DNA of 64,000 nt, taken from positions 112,146 through 176,145 of the forward strand of contig MEOA01000045.1 in NCBI GenBank assembly GCA_001768515.1, in the 5' to 3' direction. The DNA is from Bacteroidetes bacterium GWE2_42_24 (GTDB lineage Bacteria > Bacteroidota > Bacteroidia > Bacteroidales > TTA-H9). Of this stretch, positions 49,748 through 58,405 are shown piece after piece. A program made the translations under genes and the position numbers. The notes beneath the pieces were generated by a model. The model did no database searches and had not been told where the DNA came from. It worked only from the letters and a program-made list of their open reading frames with translations. Numbering within the stretch: the stretch's first letter is position 1; each line of letters begins with the position of its first letter.

Positions 49748-52700
49748 ATGGAAATACAAGAAATAAATGAAGCTAGTTTAGAACGTGAAAAGCAGAGAAG
49801 TGAGAGTGAAGCAAGAGACATTATTCATGACCTCGATAGATTGTATACTTTTCCAGAAGAGCGAAAAACTAGATGGGTTTGGGAATTATTACAAAATGCT
49901 AAAGATGTAGCAGATGAAAGTGGGGTTGATATTGTTTTTAAACTTACAAAAGATGAACTTGTATTCACACATAATGGCATCCCGTTCGCAACTAAACATC
50001 TATTAGCTTTACTTTATAAAACTTCAACAAAATCTCTTAATGGAGAAGATGGCACTACTGGAAAATATGGGACAGGGTTTGTAACAACTCATATCCTAAA
50101 TAAGAAATTAACAATTTCTGGAATACATGAGAATACTTCCGGTAAAAGAAAATTTGAATTGACAATTGACCGCTCATCTGCATCCTTAGACGAGAGTATG
50201 GCTTTATCAGCAATGCAAGAATCACTAGCCAGAACATTCATTGAAATTGATAAAGTTACTAAATCTGCCTCTGAAGAAATTAGTTTTAACAATCATAGTT
50301 TTATTTATAATTTATCTTCTGAATCGTATTTATATGCAGAGAAGGGGTTACATGAATTGGAAAGAAATATTTCTTTCACGCTTCTAATAAATCCTAAAAT
50401 CAAAAGTGTTACAATTCAAGCACCAACATCGAATAAAAGATACGTTGCTGCTCCAAAGCAGACAGCTATTGATGATATCCAATTCATATCTTCAAGCAAT
50501 GAGACTGGTATACTTTATTTTAAATCAGACAAATTAATTTTCGGTATGCCTGCAATTGAGATAGGAAATTCATTTAAACTTTTACCAATTGAAAATCAAG
50601 CTGTACTTTTTAAAGAATTCCCGTTGATTGGCACTGAAAAATTTAATTTACCTGTATTTATACAACATAAGGACTTTCACCCGACGGAACTGCGTGATGG
50701 AATAAGAACAAAGAAGATTTCAGAAATAGAAGAAGACCCTACTGCTGATAAGAATAGAAAAGCTTTGATTGAATTTGTTCAGTGCTATATTGTTTATATA
50801 CAAAAGTTAATTGATGCAAAAGTCGAATCATTACATTTAATAGCAAAAAGTGGTCTTCCGGCTCTTATAGAGAACTACTCAAATATTTCTTGGTATCAAA
50901 CCAATATTCAAAAAATCATACGTGATTTTATTTTGCAGCAAGATATAGTAAAATCATGTTCTGGAGATTTTATTAAAATTGGACAAGCAAAATTCCCTTG
51001 CATTGAACTACACAACAATACAGACTTTTATTCATTAGTATCAAGACTTCTTCCTACAAAAGTTCCTGTTGAGGAAAGCGTTCTTTATTGGGTAGATGTT
51101 ATTGCTCAAGAAACAGATTGTTGGATTGAAGAAATCACAATAGATGAAGAAGGATTGTTGAAAATAATGCAAGACAATATTGACCTTAATAATGAAAGGT
51201 CTTTTCTATGGCTCAAAGACCTTTATAATTACCTTGACACAAAAAAATTAAATTCATTAGGTGAAGAATATCCAATCTATTTAAATGAATCAAATCAATT
51301 TTGTTTACGTGATGATTTAACAATACATCCAATTATTGACGATGAATTTAAATTAGTTTCTAAAGGTTTAGGACGGTGTTTAGATGATGAGTTTTTAAAT
51401 AGAAAACTGGGTCAAGTTTCAGCTATAAAATCTTTCGATTTATCTGAGTTTTATAATCATTTAAATAAGAATTTAATAAGTGAACTCAAAGTTGAATCTG
51501 CAACCATAGAACAGATAAAAGCAGTCTTTTATGTATGTTGTTTATTTAGGAGTGACAAGGCATTTAGAAGAGAAAAATGGTTTTCAATTATTAATCAGCT
51601 TTTACCTGAATTTGCACCAGAAAAGAGAATGGTTTCCGTAGATTATGAGAATTTCTGGCGTTCAGCAGAACTTTGGAGTATTAAGTATGTTTGTCATCTT
51701 ATTGAAAGTTGTCAAAAACCAACAAATTTTATTTCAAAATATTTTGAAGAGCATACAGAGTCTTGTTTTGCATGGCTGAATGATTTCCTCTCCTATATTT
51801 TCTCTCTTAATGATGATAACAAAGAGGTTATTCTAAAACGTAGTATAATTCCAACCCAATCTGATGAGTTTAAACCCTATGAAGATTATGTCTTTGCAGA
51901 AAATGACTCAGAATATTTTGATGATTCCATTAAAAATATATACCGCGATTTTACTGGAAAAGGAGAACCAAGGCGATTTATTGTTGATAATCGCATAAAT
52001 ATTGATGGATTAAAAACAAAAGAAGTTGATGTTCTTACGAAAGAAATTGACAAACTTTTTAATGACCAAAATATTGAAAGTAAAGTAAAGAAAGGAGGAA
52101 CACATAATGAAATGTTCCTTAAATTAAATAACTGGTTTGAACAATTTTCAAACGCAAATACTTATTTGCCAACGTTTTCAACAAAAAGAGCTACCCTTTA
52201 TGTTCTTGCTCTTGGTGAAGGCTTTAGTAAACAAATTATGGATATTCAAAATTCAGGTAAATCAATAGAAGATATTGCAGAATTAGCTAAAATACAATTG
52301 AGTCCGCTTGAAATGAAATTGTTTGAAAATGCCGCTAAAGTATTAGGTACAGAAAAATTATTAGCGAAAGCTAAAGAAATGCTTGAAGCAAAAGAACAAT
52401 TTGAACGTTGGAAAACTATTGGCAAAGCAGCGGAAACAGCATTCAAGAAAGCTTTGGAAATAGTTGAACCTTCATTTGAAATTCTTAACCCTGATATCGG
52501 AAAAGACTTTGTAATTAAAGCAAAGGGAAAGCAATATGCAATAGAAATAAAAAGCGTAGAAGCTTTAAAAGGCAATGTTAATATGTCAATACTTCAAGGG
52601 AAAACAGCTGTTATTGAAAAGGATAGTTATGCTTTATCTGTACTTACAAGACCAGAAAATGAACAATCAGTTGATGCCGAATATTTTATAAAAACGGCTC

Positions 52701-52906
52701 AGTTTGTTCCCAATATTGGGTATCAAATTGGAGACACAATTGATAATTGGTATCAGGACTTGAACAATCTTGATACTCAAGCAGACCTAAAAGTTACCTT
52801 AGAGGATAAGACTGAATCTTTATACATTAGCAGGAACATTTGGAAAAATGGAATCTCATTTGATGAGTTTATGGTATTGTTAAACAAATTCTTTATAAAA
52901 AATTAG
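49748..52906 (+). CDS. Sacsin/Hsp90-type ATPase fused to a PD-(D/E)XK nuclease
   Basis: A 1052-residue protein. N-terminal GHKL/HATPase domain of the sacsin type: WVWELLQNAKDVAD (about 43-56, E and N of the Bergerat fold), LVFTHNGIPF (about 71-80), GTTGKYGTGFVTTHIL (about 102-117) and FHPTELRDGIRT further on. The middle about 600 residues are unrecognised. The C-terminal about 160 residues form a DUF3883-like nuclease with all motifs: Glu in GKAAETAFKKAL (about 895), Asp in IGKDFVIKAKGK (about 919) and ExK in YAIEIKSVE (about 932-934). Such fusions occur in phage-defence islands. It starts 52 bases after the effector on the same strand with no terminator between, so it probably belongs to the same operon. 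Confidence 0.78.
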   Translation: MEIQEINEASLEREKQRSESEARDIIHDLDRLYTFPEERKTRWVWELLQNAKDVADESGVDIVFKLTKDELVFTHNGIPFATKHLLALLYKTSTKSLNGEDGTTGKYGTGFVTTHILNKKLTISGIHENTSGKRKFELTIDRSSASLDESMALSAMQESLARTFIEIDKVTKSASEEISFNNHSFIYNLSSESYLYAEKGLHELERNISFTLLINPKIKSVTIQAPTSNKRYVAAPKQTAIDDIQFISSSNETGILYFKSDKLIFGMPAIEIGNSFKLLPIENQAVLFKEFPLIGTEKFNLPVFIQHKDFHPTELRDGIRTKKISEIEEDPTADKNRKALIEFVQCYIVYIQKLIDAKVESLHLIAKSGLPALIENYSNISWYQTNIQKIIRDFILQQDIVKSCSGDFIKIGQAKFPCIELHNNTDFYSLVSRLLPTKVPVEESVLYWVDVIAQETDCWIEEITIDEEGLLKIMQDNIDLNNERSFLWLKDLYNYLDTKKLNSLGEEYPIYLNESNQFCLRDDLTIHPIIDDEFKLVSKGLGRCLDDEFLNRKLGQVSAIKSFDLSEFYNHLNKNLISELKVESATIEQIKAVFYVCCLFRSDKAFRREKWFSIINQLLPEFAPEKRMVSVDYENFWRSAELWSIKYVCHLIESCQKPTNFISKYFEEHTESCFAWLNDFLSYIFSLNDDNKEVILKRSIIPTQSDEFKPYEDYVFAENDSEYFDDSIKNIYRDFTGKGEPRRFIVDNRINIDGLKTKEVDVLTKEIDKLFNDQNIESKVKKGGTHNEMFLKLNNWFEQFSNANTYLPTFSTKRATLYVLALGEGFSKQIMDIQNSGKSIEDIAELAKIQLSPLEMKLFENAAKVLGTEKLLAKAKEMLEAKEQFERWKTIGKAAETAFKKALEIVEPSFEILNPDIGKDFVIKAKGKQYAIEIKSVEALKGNVNMSILQGKTAVIEKDSYALSVLTRPENEQSVDAEYFIKTAQFVPNIGYQIGDTIDNWYQDLNNLDTQADLKVTLEDKTESLYISRNIWKNGISFDEFMVLLNKFFIKN

Positions 52907-53173
52907 TAGAATGCCCACCCTTCGCATCCATACACATTGCCAAGTCGCTCAAAAAAGCCAGCTCACAGACCAAAACTTGTCAAAGAGTATGGCTGCCCAA
53001 ACGCACGAACTAACGGAGGAAATAAAGCACGAAAACACAACACGGTATATAAAACATTTGGCAGGAAGTGCTAATTTTAAGGGCGGTACATTTAATAAAC
53101 ATCGCAACGGTTTGATAGGAAATCGCTTTGTAATGCCAAACGTTTCATATACCCATCCGTTACCGCCAAGTGA
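52907..53173. other. Gap after the defence-like block
   Basis: 267 bases. An open frame across it reads mostly as low-quality residues and I do not accept it. The text ATGCCCACCC directly after the preceding stop and CCGTTACCGCCAAG just before the next ATG resemble degenerate forms of the boundary motifs seen elsewhere in 53-64 kb. Confidence 0.35.
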
Positions 53174-53452
53174 ATGAACGAAACTACTAAACATTTAACA
53201 TTGAGGATTAATAACTCCGAATTTGAAGTAATAACTGAGATTATTGATTTAAAAACGGATTATTTTGATTTTGAACGCATCAATGATAAGTCACTCATTT
53301 TGACTTTTAATTCTATTGATAAAGCCATGGAGCTTGACGAGTTAATTAAAGACAAATTGGTTTATAAAGGATTTGACATTGAATTCAACCCAACATATTT
53401 TGGTCGGATTTGTGAAGACTTGATTGATAAATTTTACGAAATTTTAAAATGA
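53174..53452 (+). CDS. Small hypothetical protein
   Basis: A 92-residue acidic soluble protein (HLTLRINNSEFEVITEII...) with no signal peptide or Cys motif. I do not recognise a family; predicted alternating strands and helices suggest a small alpha/beta domain. Its last four bases overlap the start of the SecD-head lipoprotein (ATGA), so the two form an operon and may act together. Confidence 0.6.
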   Translation: MNETTKHLTLRINNSEFEVITEIIDLKTDYFDFERINDKSLILTFNSIDKAMELDELIKDKLVYKGFDIEFNPTYFGRICEDLIDKFYEILK

Positions 53453-53970
53453 GACATTTAATATTTACTCTAATTGTTTTTAGTAATCTGATTATTGCGA
53501 CAAGTTGCAGTGGTCAAAAGAAATCTGACAAAGTTACTGACCAAGTAAACTTAGAATTAGTTTATAATCAGAATTTACAAGATTCTACATTAGCGACTGG
53601 ATGGTATTACATAATTGATACTGAGAAAGGATTTGTTCGACAACTTGATAAGTCGGACGAATTGTATTTAATTGACCCTAGACCGATATTGGTAAAGAAA
53701 CATTTTGATAAAACCGAGATTTTCGAAACTGATTTTAAAGGACAATATGAAGATTATATTGGATTATCAATTCGGATTAATAAAAAATACGTTGACCTTT
53801 GGGCTGATGCAACAGGAAAATCAATTGGAAAACGATTAGGACTAATAATTGACAATAAACTGGTAAATGCACCTCAAGTGAATGCTAGAATTGAAGGTGG
53901 AATGACAGTGTTGAATCGAGGAGTGTACACAATGGAAGAATTAGAGATTTTTAAAAAACTGATTGAATAA
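53449..53970 (+). CDS. Lipoprotein with a SecD P1-head-like domain
   Basis: A 173-residue protein with a lipoprotein signal (lipobox ATSC, Cys about residue 20). The C-terminal about 70 residues resemble the head part of the first periplasmic domain of SecD/SecDF: IGLSIRINKKYVDLWADATGKSIGKRLGLIIDNKLVNAPQVNARIEGG and YTMEELEIFKKLIE. Standing alone without membrane helices, it cannot be a translocase. It may bind peptide or compete with SecDF, but this is conjecture. It overlaps the preceding small gene by four bases. Downstream is repeat R1. Confidence 0.7.
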   Translation: MRHLIFTLIVFSNLIIATSCSGQKKSDKVTDQVNLELVYNQNLQDSTLATGWYYIIDTEKGFVRQLDKSDELYLIDPRPILVKKHFDKTEIFETDFKGQYEDYIGLSIRINKKYVDLWADATGKSIGKRLGLIIDNKLVNAPQVNARIEGGMTVLNRGVYTMEELEIFKKLIE

Positions 53971-53982
53971 AATCTGGTGGTA

Positions 53983-54690
53983 ATAAATAGGACTCTGAGC
54001 AGTCTGCACGACCCGGCGATGAGTACAGGTTGAGCTACATCCCTTAACAGGCTATGTACTTATGGGCAGTTATTGATATAATTCAGACGAAATCGGCTGT
54101 TGTGGTTGGAGCTATTAATGAATTTGAGGTAACTAAAGTTATCAGGTTCTGATATAATAGTGCTATAAATGAATGGTTTTGTTCTTTTTTTTAGTGACCT
54201 GATGGCATAGTTTTCCCTCTCCGCGCGAAACAGGCGGCTTTTTAGAAAGGAATTAAGTAATTGCATGGGTTTGGCTTTTGATGATGCAACCTGGCGAGCG
54301 TGTTCCGGGCAATACTTTTACGATGACCATCTTGCCTTTTTTACACACCGGGCAGATGCAGGGCTTTATCCCAGGTAGTCGTTCAATTCGTTGCGGGTTT
54401 GTTTCTGGTGGTTATTGTCGTTTTAATACAGCCTCAATGGCCTGTTTCACAATGGTAAAACCTGATTCCTTCCTCATATCAGAATTTTTTTTGTGAATAA
54501 TTACTGAATAACTGAAAAAATCGGGTGCTTTTGATATTGCTATCCCGCGTAGGGGGGATTTAGTCTAACACGCGGTATGAAAAATTGCCAGGTAAGTTGG
54601 TTATTCATGGGTTGTAGCCCGCTTCAACTTTTATGAAGCTTGACAGGAAATCGCCTGCGATCGGCTATTATTCTTCTACAAGCCGTTATG
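53983..54690. repeat. R1 repeat, copy 1 (decayed mobile-element end)
   Basis: About 700 bases that match 55463-56150 almost throughout, including the block from TAAATAGGACTCTGAGC to the GGCAGTTATTGA region, the stretch TGCAACCTGGCGAGCG, and a hairpin near 54541-54558 (ATCCCGC and its degenerate complement). Read on the minus strand it contains a broken coding tail (ESGFTIVKQAIEAVLKRQ-stop, then RLPGIKPCICPVCKKGK) with a CPVC zinc knuckle, like the C-terminus of an IS91-type transposase, though I am not certain of the family. It ends near CGTTATGAGC, just before the toxin gene. Confidence 0.8.
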
Positions 54691-54751
54691 AGCCCTAGTG
54701 TGAAAAAATCTGCATTCTGAAGATAGTTTCCATATGATGAAACATTTTGTA

Positions 54752-54759
54752 TATCTTTG
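54752..54759 (+). promoter_or_regulatory. -7 promoter box of the toxin-antitoxin operon
   Basis: TATCTTTG, exact consensus, 20 bases before the toxin ATG. This implies a very short leader. Confidence 0.6.
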
Positions 54760-54779
54760 CGCGATTAAGAATCAAATGA

Positions 54780-55139
54780 ATGGACAAGCTTTTTGACATT
54801 GTTTTTTTAGACGAGACTTTTGAATTTCTCAGTAAACTAGATAAAAAACATTACGAAAAAATCCTTTTTAATATTCGTAAAGCTCAGACAAGACATGATC
54901 CTGAATTATTCAAAAAACTTAAAAACGAAATCTGGGAATTCAGAACTCTTTATCAAGGGATACATTACAGACTATTCGCATTTTGGGACAAGACAGATTC
55001 TGGAAATATTCTTATCATTTCAACGCATGGAATAGTAAAGAAGACCAGTAAAACACCTGACAGCGAAATCCGGAAAGCAGAGCAAGTTCGTTCACGATAT
55101 TTTGAAGACAAAGAAATCAATAGTAAAGCAAAGAAATGA
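54780..55139 (+). CDS. HigB-like toxin (RelE/Gp49 superfamily)
   Basis: A 119-residue protein of the phage Gp49-like/HigB RelE superfamily, mRNA interferases. Seen: FDIVFLDETFEFLSKLDKKHYEKILFNIRKAQTRHDPELFKKLKNEIWEFRTLYQGIHYRLFAFWDKTDSGNILIISTHGIVKKTSKTP. The Arg in HYRLFAFW and the Lys-rich C-terminus are typical RNase surface elements. The toxin-first gene order is the HigBA pattern. It overlaps the antitoxin start by four bases. Confidence 0.85.
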   Translation: MDKLFDIVFLDETFEFLSKLDKKHYEKILFNIRKAQTRHDPELFKKLKNEIWEFRTLYQGIHYRLFAFWDKTDSGNILIISTHGIVKKTSKTPDSEIRKAEQVRSRYFEDKEINSKAKK

Positions 55140-55450
55140 AAACACATACATTAGACGAAGTTCAAGACATACTTATCGGTAAAATTGGCACTCAAAACCG
55201 AGACAGATTTGAATATGAATTACAAATGGACAAGATTGGTCAAGCTATAAAGCAGACAAGACAGGAGCGAAAATTAACTCAAGAAGAGCTGGGAAAACTA
55301 ATTGGCGTGCAAAAAGCTCAAATTTCAAGAATTGAAAATAATGCCAGTAATGTTACAATGGAGACTCTTATGCGAGTATTTGAGGCTTTACAGGCGAAAG
55401 TGTTGTTACAAGTTGAACTTCCGCATTTCAAAATCAGTCTTGGACAATAA
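55136..55450 (+). CDS. HigA-like antitoxin (XRE helix-turn-helix)
   Basis: A 104-residue antitoxin with a central XRE helix-turn-helix: IGQAIKQTRQERKLTQEELGKLIGVQKAQISRIENNASNVTMETLMRVFEAL. It should bind the HigB-like toxin and repress the operon promoter. The C-terminal segment (LLQVELPHFKISL) is the likely toxin-contact tail. Position and overlap support a genuine pair. R1 copy 2 starts 13 bases after its stop, with an intervening GCCCACAA motif. Confidence 0.87.
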   Translation: MKTHTLDEVQDILIGKIGTQNRDRFEYELQMDKIGQAIKQTRQERKLTQEELGKLIGVQKAQISRIENNASNVTMETLMRVFEALQAKVLLQVELPHFKISLGQ

Positions 55451-55462
55451 TTACTGCCCACA

Positions 55463-56150
55463 ATAAATAGGACTCTGAGCGGTCTGCAAGACCCGGCGAT
55501 GAGTACAAGTTGAACTACATCCCATAATGGGCTATTTACTTACCGGCAGTTATTGAAATAATTCAGAGGAAAATCGGCTGTTGTGGTTGAAAGTATTGCT
55601 GAATTTAAGGTAACTAAAGTTATCTAATTCTAATAGAATAGTGCTATAAATGAATGGTTTTGTTCTTTTTTTTAGTGACCTGATGGAATAGTTTTCTCTC
55701 TCCGCGTAAAGCAGGCGGCATTTTAGAGAGGCATTAAGCAATTGCATGGGTTTGGCTTTTGATGATGCAACCTGGCGAGCGTATTCCGGGCAATACTTTT
55801 ACGATGACCATCTTGCCTTTTTTACACACCGGGCAGATGCAGGGCTTTATCCCAGGTAGTCGTTAAATTCGTTGCGGGTTTGTTTCTGGTGGTTGTTGTC
55901 GTTTTAATACAGCCTCAATGGCCTGTTTCACAATGGTAAGACCTGATTCCTTTCTCATATCAGGAATATTTGTGGTGAATAATTCCTGTATATCGGAAAA
56001 ATTTGGTATTTTTGACAATGCTATCCCGCGCTGGCGGGATTTCGTTCAAAATGTGGTACTAAAAACTGCCGGGTTAAGTGCAACTTACTGGTTCATCACC
56101 TGCATCAATACTCGCGTAGCTTGATAAAGAATTCTCCAGCTATCGGCAGC
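55463..56150. repeat. R1 repeat, copy 2
   Basis: Second copy of the R1 module, matching 53983-54690. Read on the minus strand the coding remnant is longer in frame here (PNFSDIQELFTTNIPDMRKE, then QAIEAVLKRQQPPETNPQRI-stop, then RLPGIKPCICPVCKKGK). Copy 1 has a stop where this copy has Gln, and this copy has a stop where copy 1 has Glu, so both descend from one intact longer frame. The hairpin ATCCCGC-GCTG-GCGGGAT at about 56022-56039 is perfect here. It ends at CCGTTGTGCAAAACGG near 56165-56180. Confidence 0.8.
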
Positions 56151-56220
56151 TTCTCATACCACCACCGTTGTGCAAAACGGTGCAAGTTGCCATGACATAA
56201 TACAATTTAATAATAATGAT

Positions 56221-56826
56221 ATGCGATTCTTTTTAACGTTTTTTTTACTGGCATTTTACACGACAATTTTTGGTCAAAGTGATTATGTAATGTTTGTTAA
56301 TGATTCATCATTCAACTTGACTCTTGATACGGAATACCAAGTTTCAATAAATGATGAATTGGTTACATTGAGAGTTAGAGTAAAAGACACTTTAAATTAT
56401 GATGATATTTTGTATCGCTTCAAATACTCAAAGGATTATAAAGTATCAAAAACGGTTATTGAAGACGGAGTAGAGCAGATTATGATAATGACTGCCGATG
56501 GAAGTGGTATTTTAATCCAACAATATACTAATCTGAATCCAACAATGCTCAATGAGATGATGATAAATGAAGTTACTAAAGAAAGTTTAAATTATGGTTT
56601 TAAATTGAGTAGAGAGGATTATAAAAGAGAATTGATATCGGGACAAAAAATAGAGGTAGATAAGGCTGTTTTAAAATATAAAGATCAGACCAATATATAC
56701 GAAGTAGCTTCAATTGGTAATAAAGACGAAGGAATAATTATAATGTCAATAAGATTAAATTATGTTATTGGTACAGAAGGTCAAAAAATAATTGACTTGA
56801 TGTGGAATACATTGTTTTATAAATAA
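56221..56826 (+). CDS. Secreted hypothetical protein
   Basis: A 201-residue protein with a clear signal peptide (MRFFLTFFLLAFYTTIFGQS, likely cut near residue 19). The mature part is mainly beta-rich (YQVSINDELVTLRVRVKD, GSGILIQQYTNL) with no catalytic motif that I recognise. I choose ATG 56221 because the signal peptide starts there; an in-frame start at 56170 adds 17 untypical residues. The gene is bracketed by a motif pair: TTGTGCAAA about 45 bases upstream and its complement TTTGCACAA just downstream at 56831-56839. Confidence 0.6.
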   Translation: MRFFLTFFLLAFYTTIFGQSDYVMFVNDSSFNLTLDTEYQVSINDELVTLRVRVKDTLNYDDILYRFKYSKDYKVSKTVIEDGVEQIMIMTADGSGILIQQYTNLNPTMLNEMMINEVTKESLNYGFKLSREDYKRELISGQKIEVDKAVLKYKDQTNIYEVASIGNKDEGIIIMSIRLNYVIGTEGQKIIDLMWNTLFYK

Positions 56827-56837
56827 CTACTTTGCAC

Positions 56838-56932
56838 AATATATAGGACTTTGAGCGGTCTGCAAGACCCGGCGATAAGTATAAGTTGAACTACATCCCT
56901 TAACAGGCTATGTACTTACCGGCAGTTTTTGG
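56838..56932. repeat. R1 repeat, copy 3 (5' part only)
   Basis: The first about 95 bases of R1 (ATATAGGACTTTGAGCGG, then CTGCAAGACCCGGCGATAAG, to CTTACCGGCAGTT) are present; the match to copies 1 and 2 then stops abruptly at GGCAGTT. The remainder of the module is replaced by unrelated sequence leading into R3. Confidence 0.8.
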
Positions 56933-56990
56933 GGATTTATAAGGAGGTTGTGCTATTGGGAGTTATATAATAATCCTCTAAATAGCCTTA

Positions 56991-57156
56991 TAATCGCCTT
57001 CCCCTTACAAACTGACGACGAACCGGCTTAACCTTTCTCGTGAACAATCGGTCTTTTCAATGATTGTGATGTTATGTTGAAAGGATTACTTTTGTCATTC
57101 AAGTTTATCCTCAGGTTGTTATAAAGATAGTTATTAAATGACCCATTACGAAGCAG
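56991..57156. repeat. R3 repeat, copy 1
   Basis: About 166 bases matching 61753-61920: CGCCTTCCCCTTACAA, CTGACGACGAACC, then ATGTTGAAAGGATTACTTTTG and GTTATAAAGATAGTTATT. Read on the minus strand both copies give a similar short frame (NGSFNNYLYNNLRINLNDKSN here; EGSLNNYLYNDQRLKLNGKSN in copy 2) ended by a stop, suggesting a decayed common coding tail. Confidence 0.7.
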
Positions 57157-57418
57157 GATTTCTCCAAAATTAACCCATTTTGCAGATGAATTACCCACTT
57201 TTTTTAAAAAAGAGCCGAAAAAAATATGATAGACAAAAGTACAGCTTGCAACAAGGTATATACTATATGACGGATTACGTTATGAATATGAGCATTTTAG
57301 TTTCAAATATAAATCGGTGTGGGCAGAAAGCTTTGTCTTTCAAAGTCCGCCACAAAGCATATGCTTCCCGTTGGGCATAATTATAGCGAACGATACTACA
57401 ATCATAAATAGATAATAA
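57157..57418. other. Short gap ending in a boundary motif
   Basis: 262 bases without a credible gene. CCGTTGGGCATAA at about 57370-57382 fits the integron core shape GTTRRRY, and its complement GCCCAAC follows the next gene (58211-58217). Confidence 0.45.
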
Positions 57419-58207
57419 ATGGAGGAAACAAAAAGACTATTTTCTCAAAGAGCAATTACGATTGCAACTTTTCTTGGCGGACCTGCAGCAGCTGGATATT
57501 TAGTCAAGAAAAATTATGAAGCATTTGACCAATCAGAGAAAGGAAAGATAGCCTTCATAATAGGAATCATTTCTACTCTTTTGATATTTGCGGGAATATT
57601 CTCGATGCCTGAATATATAATTGATAAAATCCCTAATGTATTGATACCTGCAATTTATACCGGGATAATTTATTCGATAGTTGAAAAAATTCAGGGACAA
57701 TGGTTAAGAGAACACAAAGAATCGGGAGGTAAATTTTATAGCGTCTGGAAAGCGACTGGAATTGGAGCAATTTTCATGACGATTTTACTTGCTATGATTG
57801 CAGGAACAGCTTTTTTAGCCGGAGATTTATCCAGGCCTGATTTTGATTCAACAACTTACGATAATGAGGTAGCAAAATTTGTAGAGAATGAAAATAAATC
57901 ACTTGCAGTATATAATGTGATTAATTCAGCTGAACCTCAATTCTTGATAAAGGAATTCAGCAAAGGAATTGTTTTATGGAAAGAAAACATAGAAATTGTA
58001 AATAGATTAAACGCAATTGAGAATTTGCCAACAGAATTGCTTGAGCAAAATAAAAAACTTTTAAGTTATTGTGATTTAAGGATACAACACAATGAGATTA
58101 TAGTAAAAGCTATATCTGAAGACACAGACAAATATGTTTCTGAAATTGACAGAATTGGAATGAAAATAAACAAGGTATTAGAAGAACTTGAAGAATTAAA
58201 AAAATAA
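57419..58207 (+). CDS. Hypothetical membrane protein
   Basis: A 262-residue protein. About four hydrophobic segments lie in the first 140 residues (around 13-30, 45-65, 70-90 and 112-135), followed by a soluble, charged, helical C-terminal part ending in a coiled coil (INKVLEELEELKK). I recognise no family. The start is ATG 57419. It is bracketed by GTTGGGC upstream and GCCCAAC downstream. Composition is AT-rich like the rest of the accessory region. Confidence 0.6.
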   Translation: MEETKRLFSQRAITIATFLGGPAAAGYLVKKNYEAFDQSEKGKIAFIIGIISTLLIFAGIFSMPEYIIDKIPNVLIPAIYTGIIYSIVEKIQGQWLREHKESGGKFYSVWKATGIGAIFMTILLAMIAGTAFLAGDLSRPDFDSTTYDNEVAKFVENENKSLAVYNVINSAEPQFLIKEFSKGIVLWKENIEIVNRLNAIENLPTELLEQNKKLLSYCDLRIQHNEIIVKAISEDTDKYVSEIDRIGMKINKVLEELEELKK

Positions 58208-58219
58208 CTATGCCCAACC

Positions 58220-58405
58220 AATAGTACTTAAACGCGCTGCCATGCCAACACAAACTACGAAGCCAGTTGCTCCCGATAGCTATCTGGAAGCCGCAGTAAT
58301 TTAAGTCGATGTTGAACGGAACCTCCTGTTGCAGCTAAAGCTCTTATTATGGAGTATCAATGTTTTTAGTTGCTTTTATCAGTTGTTATGGATTCGCGGC
58401 GTTGT
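58220..58405. repeat. R2 repeat, copy 1
   Basis: About 185 bases matching 61522-61712: ATAGTACTTAAACGC, then AATTTAAGTCGATGTTGAACGG, AACCTCCTGTTGCAG, and TTTTAGTTGCTTTTAT with ACAGTTGTTAT-like ends. A central part differs but is palindromic in both copies (GATAGCTATC here). It starts 13 bases after the preceding gene's stop. Confidence 0.75.

Noticed and set aside
52911..53177. 88-codon plus-strand frame after the defence-like block
   Set aside because: The residues do not look protein-like and the region resembles the spacer or boundary sequence seen elsewhere in the accessory zone.
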